Source: an uncultured Parabacteroides sp. (GTDB lineage Bacteria; Bacteroidota; Bacteroidia; Bacteroidales; Tannerellaceae). From it: a DNA stretch of 64,000 nt. The DNA lies in NCBI GenBank assembly GCA_900541965.1, contig UQLN01000005.1:62001-126000 (forward strand), given 5' to 3'. Within the stretch, counting starts at the first letter, position 1, and each line of letters begins with the position of its first letter. The notes under the pieces are model-generated. The model was not told the DNA's origin and did not search any database. It saw only the letters and a program-made list of their open reading frames with translations. The position numbers were made by a program, and so were the translations under genes. This document shows positions 34,718 to 43,527 of this stretch, in pieces.

Positions 34718-35640
34718 ATTTGTGTAGCGTTTGTACCGGATACGGTGTTAATAAATATATCATTCATGGATGGAATTTCTTCAACAAAAGAAATAATTTC
34801 GGCTTGTGCGGCTAATGTGGCTAATAAAGAAGAATTGGAAATGTTTTTTTCCTTATGTATTCTTAATTCGCTGACGCCGGCTTTATTTTTTTCTTCCAAT
34901 ATGGAAAACATTTCGGAAACAGGTTGGATATTGTTTGTTTCAGTTTGAGTCCGGATAATGAAATTATTCGTTTTAAAACGGTTTCTGACTTCTGTGACAT
35001 TTCCTGACAATACGACTTGTGAGCGGTTGATTAAAGCAATATTGTCACAAATCTCTTCTACGGATGCCATGTTGTGTGTTGAAAATATAATAGTATGACC
35101 GGCTTCTTTCAATTCAAGTATTTCTTTTTTCAGGAGTTCTGCATTTACAGGGTCGAATCCGCTGAACGGTTCATCAAAAATGAGTAGTTTAGGCTCATGG
35201 ATAATGGTTGTAATAAATTGAATTTTTTGTTGCATGCCTTTTGAGAGTTCTTCCAGTTTCTTGTTCCACCAAGGCATGATATCGAATTTTTCAAACCAAA
35301 TAGTTAGGCGTTTGCGTGCATCGGCATATGAGAGGCCTTTCAATTGAGCCAGGTAAATAGCTTGTTCGCCGACTTTCATCTTTTTGTACAGTCCCCGTTC
35401 TTCCGGCAGGTAACCAATTTGGAAAATGTCTTCCGGTTGTGATTCGTGCCCGTTAAAATAGACTTTACCGCTATCGGGGGCAGTAATGCGGTTAATGATA
35501 CGGATCAATGTGGTTTTTCCGGCTCCATTGGGTCCCAGTAATCCGAAAATCTGTCCTTCCGGAACCTGGATACTGACTCTGTTCAGTGCAAGATGATTGG
35601 CGTATTGTTTGACTACATCTTCTGTTTCTAAAAAGTTCAT
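34714..35640 (-). CDS. ABC transporter ATP-binding protein
   Basis: A 308-residue ATPase subunit. Walker A is GPNGAGKTT, the signature is LSKGMQQKIQ, Walker B is KLLIFDEPFSG and the switch His is in STHNM. The last 80 or so residues form a DUF4162-type extension. Paired with the NatB-like permease, it probably drives export of an ion or small molecule. It lies 16 nt after the dnaG stop and may be read from the dnaG promoter. Confidence 0.92.
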   Translation of the reverse strand: MNFLETEDVVKQYANHLALNRVSIQVPEGQIFGLLGPNGAGKTTLIRIINRITAPDSGKVYFNGHESQPEDIFQIGYLPEERGLYKKMKVGEQAIYLAQLKGLSYADARKRLTIWFEKFDIMPWWNKKLEELSKGMQQKIQFITTIIHEPKLLIFDEPFSGFDPVNAELLKKEILELKEAGHTIIFSTHNMASVEEICDNIALINRSQVVLSGNVTEVRNRFKTNNFIIRTQTETNNIQPVSEMFSILEEKNKAGVSELRIHKEKNISNSSLLATLAAQAEIISFVEEIPSMNDIFINTVSGTNATQI

Positions 35641-35656
35641 AAGTATAAATTTGTCG

Positions 35657-37765
35657 TTACATTTTTAATATAATTCTTTCTCCCAGTTCTTTGCTCAACG
35701 CATTTTTTATTTCGTTCAGCTCAGTCAATCTTTTCATTATTTCAAATATTCGAGTCATGTTTTCATCTTCATTTTTTTGCATCTCTTTCAGTAGACCCAT
35801 TTGTTCCTTTATTTGGTGGGATACATAAGCATCTTTGAATGCATATATTCCGCGTAATACGATCTGATCCAGTTTATCTTCTTCCTGTTCCAACTCCCTG
35901 TATTTGGAGTGATATTTGCTAAGCTGGTATTTCTCACTGATAAGTTCGGCTGTCAGGCGGCTGACGGCCAGGTCCGGATGGGCGAGGAAATAACGGCTGG
36001 CAACAAAGCCTTTACTCTTACAATGTTCGGTAGCTTCCTCCATCATGTTTCTAAATAAAGGTGTATAAAAAGTTAAATCATCCCTTTCAAGCTCTTCACG
36101 GATATATTCGGCTACACGGATGATAACTTCTTCATTTGTCTCTTCATCTACAAATTGGAACAAGACCTGTTCTCCATAACGTACAATGTAACGTAACAAA
36201 ATCAGTTCGTATACTTCATAGGGTGAACGCTTCGGTTTTGTTGATATGGAAGCTATCGGCGGTGGAGGTACAGGACCTGCTTCTTCGACCGGATATTCTT
36301 CCGGCGGAGGAGGCGGAATGTTATTGTCGGGTAGATTTGTGTAATCCGGTTCCTGATAAGTCTCCTCCTGATAAGGCTGGTACCCGGAAATTTCCGGATA
36401 TTTCGGGGTGGATATGTTTGACGGAATAACAGAAGATGCAGGAGGTGCTTGTTTTTCCTTTTTATTCAGGATAATTTTATTGACTTCGTTCAATAACAAT
36501 TTTTCGTCAATTTCCATCATACCGCTGCATTCCCGTATATATAATGAACGGGTAACATCATCCGGTATGATAGCAACGGTACGGATAATGTCTGCTATCA
36601 GAGCCGACCGTTTTACCGGGTCATCTCCCGCATCATCCAGAAGCAGGCGGGTTTTAAAACGGATAAAGTCTGTTTCATTCTTTTGAATGAATTCGATGAA
36701 CTGGCTGGCATTATGCTTGCGGGCAAATGAGTCCGGGTCCTCGCCATCCGGTAGAAGAACCACTTTTACATTCATACCATCTTCCAGCAGCAGGTCTATA
36801 CCTCGTAAAGCGGCTTTGATACCGGCAGCATCGCCGTCATAAAGAACAGTTATATTACTTGTAAAACGATGTATCAGCCTGATTTGCCCTTGAGTAAGAG
36901 CAGTCCCGGATGAGGCAACGACATTTTCTACACCAGCCTGATGCATGGAAATAACATCCGTGTATCCCTCAACCAGAAAGCACCGGTCTGCTTTGACTAT
37001 CGCCTGTTTGGCGAAAAATATACCATATAGTTCATTACTTTTATGGTATATTTCACTTTCGGGAGAGTTTACATATTTGGCTGTTTTTTCATCCTTTTTT
37101 AATATACGTCCACCGAAAGCAACAACTTTCCCGCTAAGCGTATGAACAGGGAAGATAACACGCCCACGAAAACGGTCGTTAACGTTACCATTATCATAAG
37201 AGATAATTAATCCCGTTTTTTCCAGGAAATCTTTCTTGTAACCGTTTTTAATCGCTTCTTTATATAGGGCATCCCGTTTGTCGAGGCTGTATCCCAATTG
37301 AAATTTTCGGATAGTGTCTTCCCTGAAACCTCGTTCCGCAAAATAGCGAAGTCCTACGGTTTTTCCTTCTGTATGTTCGTAAAGTTGGGTCGTGAAATAT
37401 TTTTGTGCCCAACTGTTTACAATCAGCATACTTTCACGGTCACTACGGATTTGTTTTTCTTTATCCGAAAGTTCCCGCTCCTGTATTTCAATATTGTATT
37501 TTTTTGCGAGGAAACGCAGGGCATCGAAGTAGGTAAGCTGTTCATGCTTCATTATAAAGTGAACAGCAGTTCCACCTTCTCCACATGCAAAACATTTACA
37601 GATATTCTTCGCAGGTGAAACATAAAAAGAAGGTGTTTTGTCTGTATGGAACGGACATAGTCCTACATAGTTTACTCCTCGTTTTCGCAGGGTAACGAAT
37701 TCGGAAACAACATCTACTATATTAGCTGCATCCAGTATCCGGTCTATGGTAGGTTGATCAATCAT
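35657..37765 (-). CDS. dnaG: DNA primase
   Basis: A 702-residue primase that makes RNA primers at the replication fork. The CHC2 zinc ribbon has Cys37, His40, Cys58 and Cys61. The catalytic core and TOPRIM domain include FLVEGYTDVISMHQAG and ITVLYDGDAAGIKAA. A Pro-rich linker (PPPPPEEYPVEEAG region) separates the core from the C-terminal DnaB-binding domain. The gene has its own -7 box at 37798-37791. Confidence 0.96.
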   Translation of the reverse strand: MIDQPTIDRILDAANIVDVVSEFVTLRKRGVNYVGLCPFHTDKTPSFYVSPAKNICKCFACGEGGTAVHFIMKHEQLTYFDALRFLAKKYNIEIQERELSDKEKQIRSDRESMLIVNSWAQKYFTTQLYEHTEGKTVGLRYFAERGFREDTIRKFQLGYSLDKRDALYKEAIKNGYKKDFLEKTGLIISYDNGNVNDRFRGRVIFPVHTLSGKVVAFGGRILKKDEKTAKYVNSPESEIYHKSNELYGIFFAKQAIVKADRCFLVEGYTDVISMHQAGVENVVASSGTALTQGQIRLIHRFTSNITVLYDGDAAGIKAALRGIDLLLEDGMNVKVVLLPDGEDPDSFARKHNASQFIEFIQKNETDFIRFKTRLLLDDAGDDPVKRSALIADIIRTVAIIPDDVTRSLYIRECSGMMEIDEKLLLNEVNKIILNKKEKQAPPASSVIPSNISTPKYPEISGYQPYQEETYQEPDYTNLPDNNIPPPPPEEYPVEEAGPVPPPPIASISTKPKRSPYEVYELILLRYIVRYGEQVLFQFVDEETNEEVIIRVAEYIREELERDDLTFYTPLFRNMMEEATEHCKSKGFVASRYFLAHPDLAVSRLTAELISEKYQLSKYHSKYRELEQEEDKLDQIVLRGIYAFKDAYVSHQIKEQMGLLKEMQKNEDENMTRIFEIMKRLTELNEIKNALSKELGERIILKM

Positions 37766-37790
37766 TCAGGCTCTTGTTATATTAATGAGG

Positions 37791-37798
37791 CAAATGTA
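37791..37798 (-). promoter_or_regulatory. -7 box of dnaG
   Basis: TACATTTG on the minus strand, 26 nt before the dnaG start. Confidence 0.45.
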
Positions 37799-37880
37799 GT
37801 ATTATTTTCCTAATCTGGCTCTAAGGTTTAGTTTAAGAACCGATACAAGATTGTGGTTTTCTGTTAAATCAAAGACGCTG

Positions 37881-37911
37881 TTTGTTTAATCGGGGAATAG
37901 TAGTATTTTTG
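37881..37911 (+). promoter_or_regulatory. Consensus promoter of the RiPP-like operon
   Basis: TTTG at 37881-37884, exactly 19 nt, then TATTTTTG at 37904-37911. Transcription from about 37918 gives a leader of about 64 nt before the 46-aa ORF, placing that small ORF first in the message. Confidence 0.75.
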
Positions 37912-37981
37912 TAGAAGAGTTAGTGTTTTTGTCTATTGGCGGTATATCCGTTATGTATTGTGTTTTTTAGAGTAATGTATT

Positions 37982-38122
37982 ATGAAAACAAAAGAAAAAG
38001 ACCAAGATGTGAAAAAAAACAGGTTCAATGAGAAACCGACAGTAGAAACCATAGAGATAGAATTGGATAGGGCTATCTTCGACGGATGTACTCCGGATTT
38101 TGAAGAAGGAGAAAAATGGTAG
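37982..38122 (+). CDS. Candidate RiPP precursor peptide (46 aa)
   Basis: A 46-codon frame from ATG 37982 to TAG 38120-38122. The first 18 or so residues are Lys/Asp/Asn-rich and polar. A middle block KPTVETIEIELDRAIF alternates hydrophobic and acidic residues, as expected for a leader strand that docks on a PqqD-type RRE. The end is short and acidic, with one Cys (residue 36, in DGCTPDF) and a terminal Trp. It is the first gene of a tight operon and overlaps the kinase gene by 7 nt (ATGGTAG), implying translational coupling. The precursor role is inferred from position and composition. Confidence 0.65.
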   Translation: MKTKEKDQDVKKNRFNEKPTVETIEIELDRAIFDGCTPDFEEGEKW

Positions 38123-39036
38123 CTGATATGGGGTTAAACAGTAAGGAATACCTCTATACTGTAGCCGGACATTCTTTTAAAATTGTACTCAAAGGGGAAA
38201 ATAACTTTTCTGATAATTTGTTCTTGTCATATAAACCATTCTTAAGCCAAGATAGTAATTCCGGCTTATTATTCTCCGTTTCAATGAAATTGGAGGATTT
38301 AAGGAATGTTGATTTGCATATAACGGAACATATCGGAATCTTTTCCGGCGACCATGGAACAATAAAAGTGTGTAGATATGAAGATGGATATCATTTTGAA
38401 TGTTTCGTCCCAGGCAATGAAAAGAATGAAGAATTGTGTGCTATACTGCGGACTTCCATGGATTTTAGGGAATCGAATGCGTTTATTACATCCTTTTCCC
38501 GTTATTCGGAATATGCTCTGACCAGTTGTTTAATGATGCTTTATGCCTTTACTTCATCTCGTTATCAGACTCTTTTGGTTCATGCTTCTGCTATTATGTA
38601 TGAGAACCGAGGGGTTATTTTTTTAGGGAAAAGCGGTACGGGAAAAAGTACGCATAGTCGTTTATGGTTGGATAATTTTATGGGTGCGGAACTGTTGAAT
38701 GATGATAATCCCATTTTAAGGATTATAGATGGACAAGTATGGGTTTTTGGTTCTCCCTGGAGTGGAAAAACCCCTTGTTATAAAAATCAGAGTTTTCCTT
38801 TGGAGGCAATTGTCCGTTTGTGGCAAAGAACGGATAATTCAATGAAACCGCTTCGTCCGGTTGAAGCAATGGCAGCCTTATTACCAACAGCTTCTTGTTT
38901 GCCTTGTGTTGAAGAGATACAACAGAATGTATTAGGAACGGTAGAAGCCATTATCGGAAAAACAGCTTTCTATGCTCTTTTTTGCAGGGCGGATAAAGCG
39001 GCAGCGATGCTTTGCCATAAAACGATTGTCCGATGA
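38116..39036 (+). CDS. HPr-kinase-like protein of a RiPP-like operon
   Basis: A 306-residue protein with a C-terminal HprK-like P-loop domain. Walker A is GKSGTGKST at residues 171-179, followed by the HprK-type acidic motif LLNDDNPIL and the GSPWSGKTP loop. The N-terminal 150 residues are not recognised. HprK homologues in lasso-peptide gene sets phosphorylate the peptide rather than HPr, and the neighbours here (RRE, protease, exporter) suggest a similar tailoring role. ATG 38116 overlaps the peptide gene by 7 nt; ATG 38128 is an alternative start. It overlaps the next gene by 4 nt. Confidence 0.78.
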   Translation: MVADMGLNSKEYLYTVAGHSFKIVLKGENNFSDNLFLSYKPFLSQDSNSGLLFSVSMKLEDLRNVDLHITEHIGIFSGDHGTIKVCRYEDGYHFECFVPGNEKNEELCAILRTSMDFRESNAFITSFSRYSEYALTSCLMMLYAFTSSRYQTLLVHASAIMYENRGVIFLGKSGTGKSTHSRLWLDNFMGAELLNDDNPILRIIDGQVWVFGSPWSGKTPCYKNQSFPLEAIVRLWQRTDNSMKPLRPVEAMAALLPTASCLPCVEEIQQNVLGTVEAIIGKTAFYALFCRADKAAAMLCHKTIVR

Positions 39037-39464
39037 AACGGATTTGTGTGTCGAATGATGTTTTGTTGGGTGAAGTGGCATATCTTTTAAAAACCGGAGG
39101 ATCGGTTACTTTTCGTGTGAAAGGGAATAGTATGCGTCCGTTATTATATGGTGAAAAAGATAAGGTGATTTTAATTCCTCCGGTAGCCGTGAAACAAGGA
39201 GATCTGGTATTGGCTCGTTTACATGCCGGAAACTATGTCTTGCACAGGATTATGCAAATTCAAGGAGATAGGTTGACCTTGATGGGAGACGGTAATCTTA
39301 TAGGAAAGGAATACTGTAATATGGATAATTTGGTAGGGAAAGTAGAAGCTGTTATAAAGAAGGACAAAACAATTTATTGTTCCGATTGGAAATGGAAAAC
39401 AACTTCATTTTTATGGGTGAAACTTTTGCCTATCCGTCGTTACTTATTAAAAATAATCAGATGA
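39033..39464 (+). CDS. S24/S26-family Ser/His peptidase (signal-peptidase-like)
   Basis: A 143-residue protein of the S24/S26 fold. The nucleophile Ser33 lies in KGNSMRPLL. The second conserved block GDLVLARL is followed by His71 in YVLHRIM, which corresponds to the Ser-His arrangement of archaeal and ER-type signal peptidases rather than the bacterial Ser-Lys dyad. No N-terminal membrane anchor is obvious; a hydrophobic end (SFLWVKLLPI) may associate with the membrane. ATGA overlaps on both sides tie it to the kinase and PqqD genes. It may remove the leader of the small peptide. Confidence 0.75.
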   Translation: MKRICVSNDVLLGEVAYLLKTGGSVTFRVKGNSMRPLLYGEKDKVILIPPVAVKQGDLVLARLHAGNYVLHRIMQIQGDRLTLMGDGNLIGKEYCNMDNLVGKVEAVIKKDKTIYCSDWKWKTTSFLWVKLLPIRRYLLKIIR

Positions 39465-39733
39465 AACAGATTAAAGGATTTGAATTGAGAAATATAGCCG
39501 GTGAACATGTGGTGGTTGCTACCGGTAAGGACAATATTGATTTTAGCCGTATAATTAGCATGAATGCAACTTCTGCCTGGTTATGGCAAGCTGTAGAGGG
39601 GATATCTTTTGATGCCGGGATGCTTTGTGATTTGCTTACAACTCGTTATGATGTGGATATATCTGTAGCTTTAACAGATGCGGAAGAGTTACTTGAACGC
39701 TGGTTGGCAGCAGGGATTATAACGAAAGACTGA
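39461..39733 (+). CDS. PqqD-family peptide-recognition (RRE) protein
   Basis: A 90-residue PqqD-like protein, a winged-helix RRE that binds RiPP leader peptides. The family pattern is clear: an N-terminal strand pair FELRNIAGEHVVVA, then SMNATSAWLWQAVEG, and a final helix LLERWLAAGIITKD. The frame stays open to 39377, but ATG 39461 is chosen because it forms an ATGA overlap with the protease stop and gives the normal PqqD length. It is the strongest single sign that the operon handles a ribosomal peptide. Confidence 0.82.
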   Translation: MKQIKGFELRNIAGEHVVVATGKDNIDFSRIISMNATSAWLWQAVEGISFDAGMLCDLLTTRYDVDISVALTDAEELLERWLAAGIITKD

Positions 39734-39775
39734 GAATAGATAGATTAACCCTTAACATCTTCCGACTTTTTTATA

Positions 39776-40900
39776 ATGTTCGGGGGAATAGCTTCTTTGT
39801 GTATGATAGTATATGAACAATTTTTTGCCTTGCTTCGTGCTGGGCTCTATCCGGATTTGCATCTTGATCTGTATTTGTTTCCGGTAGGACATACGGATTG
39901 GAATACTTTATTCCGGTTGGCTAAACAACAAGCTGTTACCGGCATTACTTTCGATGGGCTGTCCAAACTACCAGTGGAATACCAACCGGATGTTAAGTTA
40001 AAAATGCAATGGTATTCGTTTGTTGTGCGTATAGAGCAATCCAATGAGCTAGTAAATGACAGGCTTTGTTCTCTTTTTTCTCTATATAAAAGCCGTGGGT
40101 TAAATCCCGTTTTGCTCAAAGGGCAAGGGGTTGCCCAGAATTATCCTATTCCTTTGCATAGGCAGTGCGGAGATATAGATATTTATGTTGGTACTCAAGA
40201 TTTTGACAAGGCAAATTGTATCGCACATGAATTGGATATCCGTGATTATGAGGAGGGAATAACAGAACATCACAGCCATTTTAAATGGCAGGGAGTTGAC
40301 GTGGAAAATCATCGTATCCCTGCTGTATTGTTCGGACGAAAATTAATTCGGTCTTTTAATAAACATTTGAAAGAATGGTATCCCGGTCTTTCTCAAACGG
40401 CAGTTATCCATACATCAGATATAGCTGTTCCCCCTGCTGCGTTTGATGCTGTTTTTTTATTCCTGCATTTTTATACCCATTTTGTATTAAACGGAGTAGG
40501 CATACGCCAGGTTTGTGACTGGGTGATGTTGTTGCATAAACATCGTCCGTTTGTAACAGATGTGCTGGGTTTTGATATGGAATGGCAAACGTTTGGATAT
40601 ATAGCAGTTCGTTATTTGGGACTACCGGAGAAGGAGATGCCTTATTATACAGATAAATACAGTGATAAAGCAAAAAGAGTAGTAGAACTTATTCTGAAAG
40701 ATGGAAATTTCGGAAAGAATAATACTTCAGTATTTTTAGACCGCCCTCAAGGGTATTGGAGTGGAAAGTTGTTTTCGTTTAAATATGTATTGCAACGGTT
40801 GTGGAAAATGCTCCGGATTTTTCCGTCTTCGTCATTGCGGTACTTTTTCGGGTATAAATTAAAAATGTCAATAGGTACTATTTTGAAAGATAAATTGTAA
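39776..40900 (+). CDS. NTP_transf_5-family nucleotidyltransferase-like protein
   Basis: A 374-residue protein of the uncharacterised nucleotidyltransferase family PF14907. The conserved block PVLLKGQGVAQNYPIPLHR leads into RQCGDIDIYV, which holds the two metal-binding acids of a polymerase-beta-type active site; later come HHSHFKW and a C-terminal helical part. Members occur in lasso and other RiPP gene sets, with unknown chemistry. It starts 42 nt after the PqqD gene; ATG 39803 is an alternative start. Its stop codon overlaps the exporter start by 1 nt (TAATG). Confidence 0.78.
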   Translation: MFGGIASLCMIVYEQFFALLRAGLYPDLHLDLYLFPVGHTDWNTLFRLAKQQAVTGITFDGLSKLPVEYQPDVKLKMQWYSFVVRIEQSNELVNDRLCSLFSLYKSRGLNPVLLKGQGVAQNYPIPLHRQCGDIDIYVGTQDFDKANCIAHELDIRDYEEGITEHHSHFKWQGVDVENHRIPAVLFGRKLIRSFNKHLKEWYPGLSQTAVIHTSDIAVPPAAFDAVFLFLHFYTHFVLNGVGIRQVCDWVMLLHKHRPFVTDVLGFDMEWQTFGYIAVRYLGLPEKEMPYYTDKYSDKAKRVVELILKDGNFGKNNTSVFLDRPQGYWSGKLFSFKYVLQRLWKMLRIFPSSSLRYFFGYKLKMSIGTILKDKL

Positions 40901-42525
40901 TGATTAACTGGCTTTTATATAACACAATAGGGATACGTAACCGGTTGGTTTTACGTATAAGCATTGGGGTATTACAAATTTTTGCATCCCTTGCGTTTGT
41001 GTGGGCAAGTAAAAGAGTTATCGACATTGCAACTGGCATACAGGAAGGGGAATTGGGTAAAGGAATTTTTTTGATGGTTACAGCCATTACGGTTGAAATT
41101 GGAGCCAGTAGTTTAGGTTCCCGTATGGAAAAGCTTTTAACCCTAAACGTTCAAAATAAACTTCGTTTTCGTTTGTTCCGGCATTTGTTGGTTGTGAAGT
41201 GGGGGGGGAGAGACGTTTTTCATTCCGGTGATACAATGAATCGATTGGAGCGTGATGTGAAAGATGTAGGTGATTTTGTTTCAGTATCTTTCCCTTCCTT
41301 GATAATTACTATAGTGCAGTTTACTGCGTCTTTCTTTTATCTTTTTAGACTAAATCACCATTTAGCCTGTGTGATGGTGGGCATAATTCCATTTTTTTTG
41401 CTGATAAGTAAATTATATGTGAAAAAGATGAAGCAGTTGACTCATGAAGTACGTTCTACAGAGGGAAATATCCAGTCTTTTATTCAAGAGAATTTACAGA
41501 ATAAATTAGTTGTAAAAACTTTGGGTATGGAATTTATTCAGACCGGACGATTATTGGATGTACAGGCATTGTTGCGAAAACAAGTTGTACGGCAAACGAA
41601 TTATTCCCTTTATTCCAAAGTTTTGATAAGTGCAGGTTTTGCTTGTGGCTATTTGACCGCTTTTGTATGGGGGGCTACCGGACTTTATTCCGGAACAATA
41701 ACTTATGGAATGATGACGGCTTTTTTACAATTGGTAGGCCAGATACAGCGGCCTATTGTACAATTGGCATCTCTCGTTCCTGTTTGTATTTCTACATCGA
41801 CAGCTGTCGAACGTTTACGGGATTTGGAAAATCAGGAAGAAGAACCGGTTGAATCCAAAGTGGAGGTAGAAGATCCGATTGGCATCCGATTACAGGATAT
41901 TTCTTTTGCTTACACCTCTGAAGGGCGAAAAGTAATGAAAGAATTTAGTTATGATTTTCCTCCAGGTAGCCGTACTGCTATTTTGGGAGAAACGGGGGCT
42001 GGAAAAACAACATTGATACGTCTGTTATTGGGGTTGATTACTCCGGATAACGGGAATATTTATTTGTATGATAAAATAGGGCAGGTAGTTCCTGTATCAT
42101 CTGCTACCCGTACTAGTTTTACTTATATCCCGCAAGGTAATACTTTATTGAGCGGAACTATCAGGGATAATTTATTATTGGGAAATCCGGAAGCAGATGA
42201 TGAACAATTAAAGGAAGTTCTTCATATTGCTGTTGCAGATTTTGTTTTTGATTTACCGGGTGGATTAGATACGATTTGTGGAGAGAAGGGCAGTACTTTG
42301 TCGGAAGGCCAGGCCCAACGAATTGCTATTGCCCGTTCATTGTTGTCCAAAGGAACTGTTTATTTACTGGATGAGGTTACTTCCGCTTTGGATAATGTAA
42401 CGGAACAAATTTTATTGGAAAGAATCAATACCTATAGCCGGGGAAAAACTTTATTGTTTGTCACCCATCGGCAGAAAATACTTGCTTATTGCGACCAAAT
42501 ATTGACAATGAATAGAGAATATTGA
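40900..42525 (+). CDS. ABC exporter (fused membrane and ATPase domains) of the RiPP-like operon
   Basis: A 541-residue half-transporter. Six helices in about residues 15-280 are followed by an ATPase domain with Walker A GETGAGKTT, signature LSEGQAQRIA (Glu in place of the usual Gly), Walker B VYLLDEVTSAL and switch His in FVTHRQ. There is no C39 peptidase domain at the N terminus, so leader removal would need a separate protease such as the S26-like protein upstream. The likely cargo is the mature product of the 46-aa peptide. Confidence 0.87.
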   Translation: MINWLLYNTIGIRNRLVLRISIGVLQIFASLAFVWASKRVIDIATGIQEGELGKGIFLMVTAITVEIGASSLGSRMEKLLTLNVQNKLRFRLFRHLLVVKWGGRDVFHSGDTMNRLERDVKDVGDFVSVSFPSLIITIVQFTASFFYLFRLNHHLACVMVGIIPFFLLISKLYVKKMKQLTHEVRSTEGNIQSFIQENLQNKLVVKTLGMEFIQTGRLLDVQALLRKQVVRQTNYSLYSKVLISAGFACGYLTAFVWGATGLYSGTITYGMMTAFLQLVGQIQRPIVQLASLVPVCISTSTAVERLRDLENQEEEPVESKVEVEDPIGIRLQDISFAYTSEGRKVMKEFSYDFPPGSRTAILGETGAGKTTLIRLLLGLITPDNGNIYLYDKIGQVVPVSSATRTSFTYIPQGNTLLSGTIRDNLLLGNPEADDEQLKEVLHIAVADFVFDLPGGLDTICGEKGSTLSEGQAQRIAIARSLLSKGTVYLLDEVTSALDNVTEQILLERINTYSRGKTLLFVTHRQKILAYCDQILTMNREY

Positions 42526-42559
42526 ATCGGATAATTTTATCTATTTTCTATAAATGTTT

Positions 42560-42567
42560 TATCTTTG
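42560..42567 (+). promoter_or_regulatory. -7 box of the thioredoxin-like gene
   Basis: TATCTTTG lies 28 nt before ATG 42588, just after the exporter stop. It shows that the next gene can be transcribed on its own. Confidence 0.55.
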
Positions 42568-42587
42568 CGGCAGATAAACGTAAAGCT

Positions 42588-43520
42588 ATGATGGTCAGAG
42601 TCTTTTTTATGCTGGCATTGTCTTTGATTTTTAATGCTTGTAATGGTCAGCAACAAGCAAAAACAACTCAGGAAAGCACGCCGGAACGTACTTTTGAAAT
42701 GGTATCTGTCCCCAGTATGATAACAGATCCGCAAGAACGTGCAGAATATCTTTCCAAACATTATTGGGATAAGTTTGATTTTAAAGATACGACTTTAACA
42801 CATCTCCCCGAAGTAACGGAACAAGCATTGACTAATTTCATAGATATAATGAAATATGTATCGCCGGAAACAGCATCGGTATCCATAAAGGGTATGATGG
42901 GAAAAGCTGAAGCTGATAGTACAATGTTTGCTTATTTCTCAAATTTGTATGAAAAATATTTGTATGATCCCAATTCTCCAATGAGAAATGAAGAATTATA
43001 TATCAGTGTATTGGAAAAAATATTGGAATCTCCTGTTCTGGATGAGGTAAATAAGATACGTCCTGCTCATTTGCTCGAATTGGCAAAAAAGAACAGGGTA
43101 GGGGAAAAGGCTATAAATTTTACTTATACAATGGCTAATGGGCAATCGGGGACATTATACAATGTAAAGGCAGATTATCTTTTATTGTTTTTCTATAATC
43201 CTGGATGTGAGGCATGTAAAGAAATTATAGAACAGTTGACAACATCTTCTCTTCTGGCAGATCTTCTCAAAAATAAAAAAATAAAAATACTGGCTGTTTA
43301 TCCGGACGAAGATTTGGCAGCATGGAAAGATTATGTATCCCATATTCCTTCAACTTGGATTAATTCATATGATAAGTCTGTTAGTCTGAAGAATGATGAG
43401 ATTTATGATTTGAAGGCAATACCAACTCTTTATTTGTTGGATGCGGATAAAAAAGTTATTTTGAAAGATGCGACATTTAATCAAGTAGAAGAATTTTTAC
43501 AATACAAACTTTACAAGTAA
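42588..43520 (+). CDS. DUF5106 thioredoxin-like lipoprotein
   Basis: A 310-residue exported protein with lipobox FNAC. The N-terminal 150 residues are of the helical DUF5106 type. The C-terminal thioredoxin fold carries the redox motif CEAC in FYNPGCEACKEI and the cis-Pro loop AIPTLYLLD. It probably reduces or isomerises disulphides in the periplasm. The start is taken at ATG 42588 (or 42591), because the upstream TTG frame overlaps the promoter. It follows the RiPP-like operon; a shared role is possible but its own promoter argues for independence. Confidence 0.8.
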   Translation: MMVRVFFMLALSLIFNACNGQQQAKTTQESTPERTFEMVSVPSMITDPQERAEYLSKHYWDKFDFKDTTLTHLPEVTEQALTNFIDIMKYVSPETASVSIKGMMGKAEADSTMFAYFSNLYEKYLYDPNSPMRNEELYISVLEKILESPVLDEVNKIRPAHLLELAKKNRVGEKAINFTYTMANGQSGTLYNVKADYLLLFFYNPGCEACKEIIEQLTTSSLLADLLKNKKIKILAVYPDEDLAAWKDYVSHIPSTWINSYDKSVSLKNDEIYDLKAIPTLYLLDADKKVILKDATFNQVEEFLQYKLYK

Positions 43521-43527
43521 AAAGAAA

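Noticed and set aside
37982..42525. Calling the operon a lasso-peptide cluster
   Set aside because: No asparagine-synthetase-like cyclase or transglutaminase-like B2 protease is present. Only accessory parts are shared.
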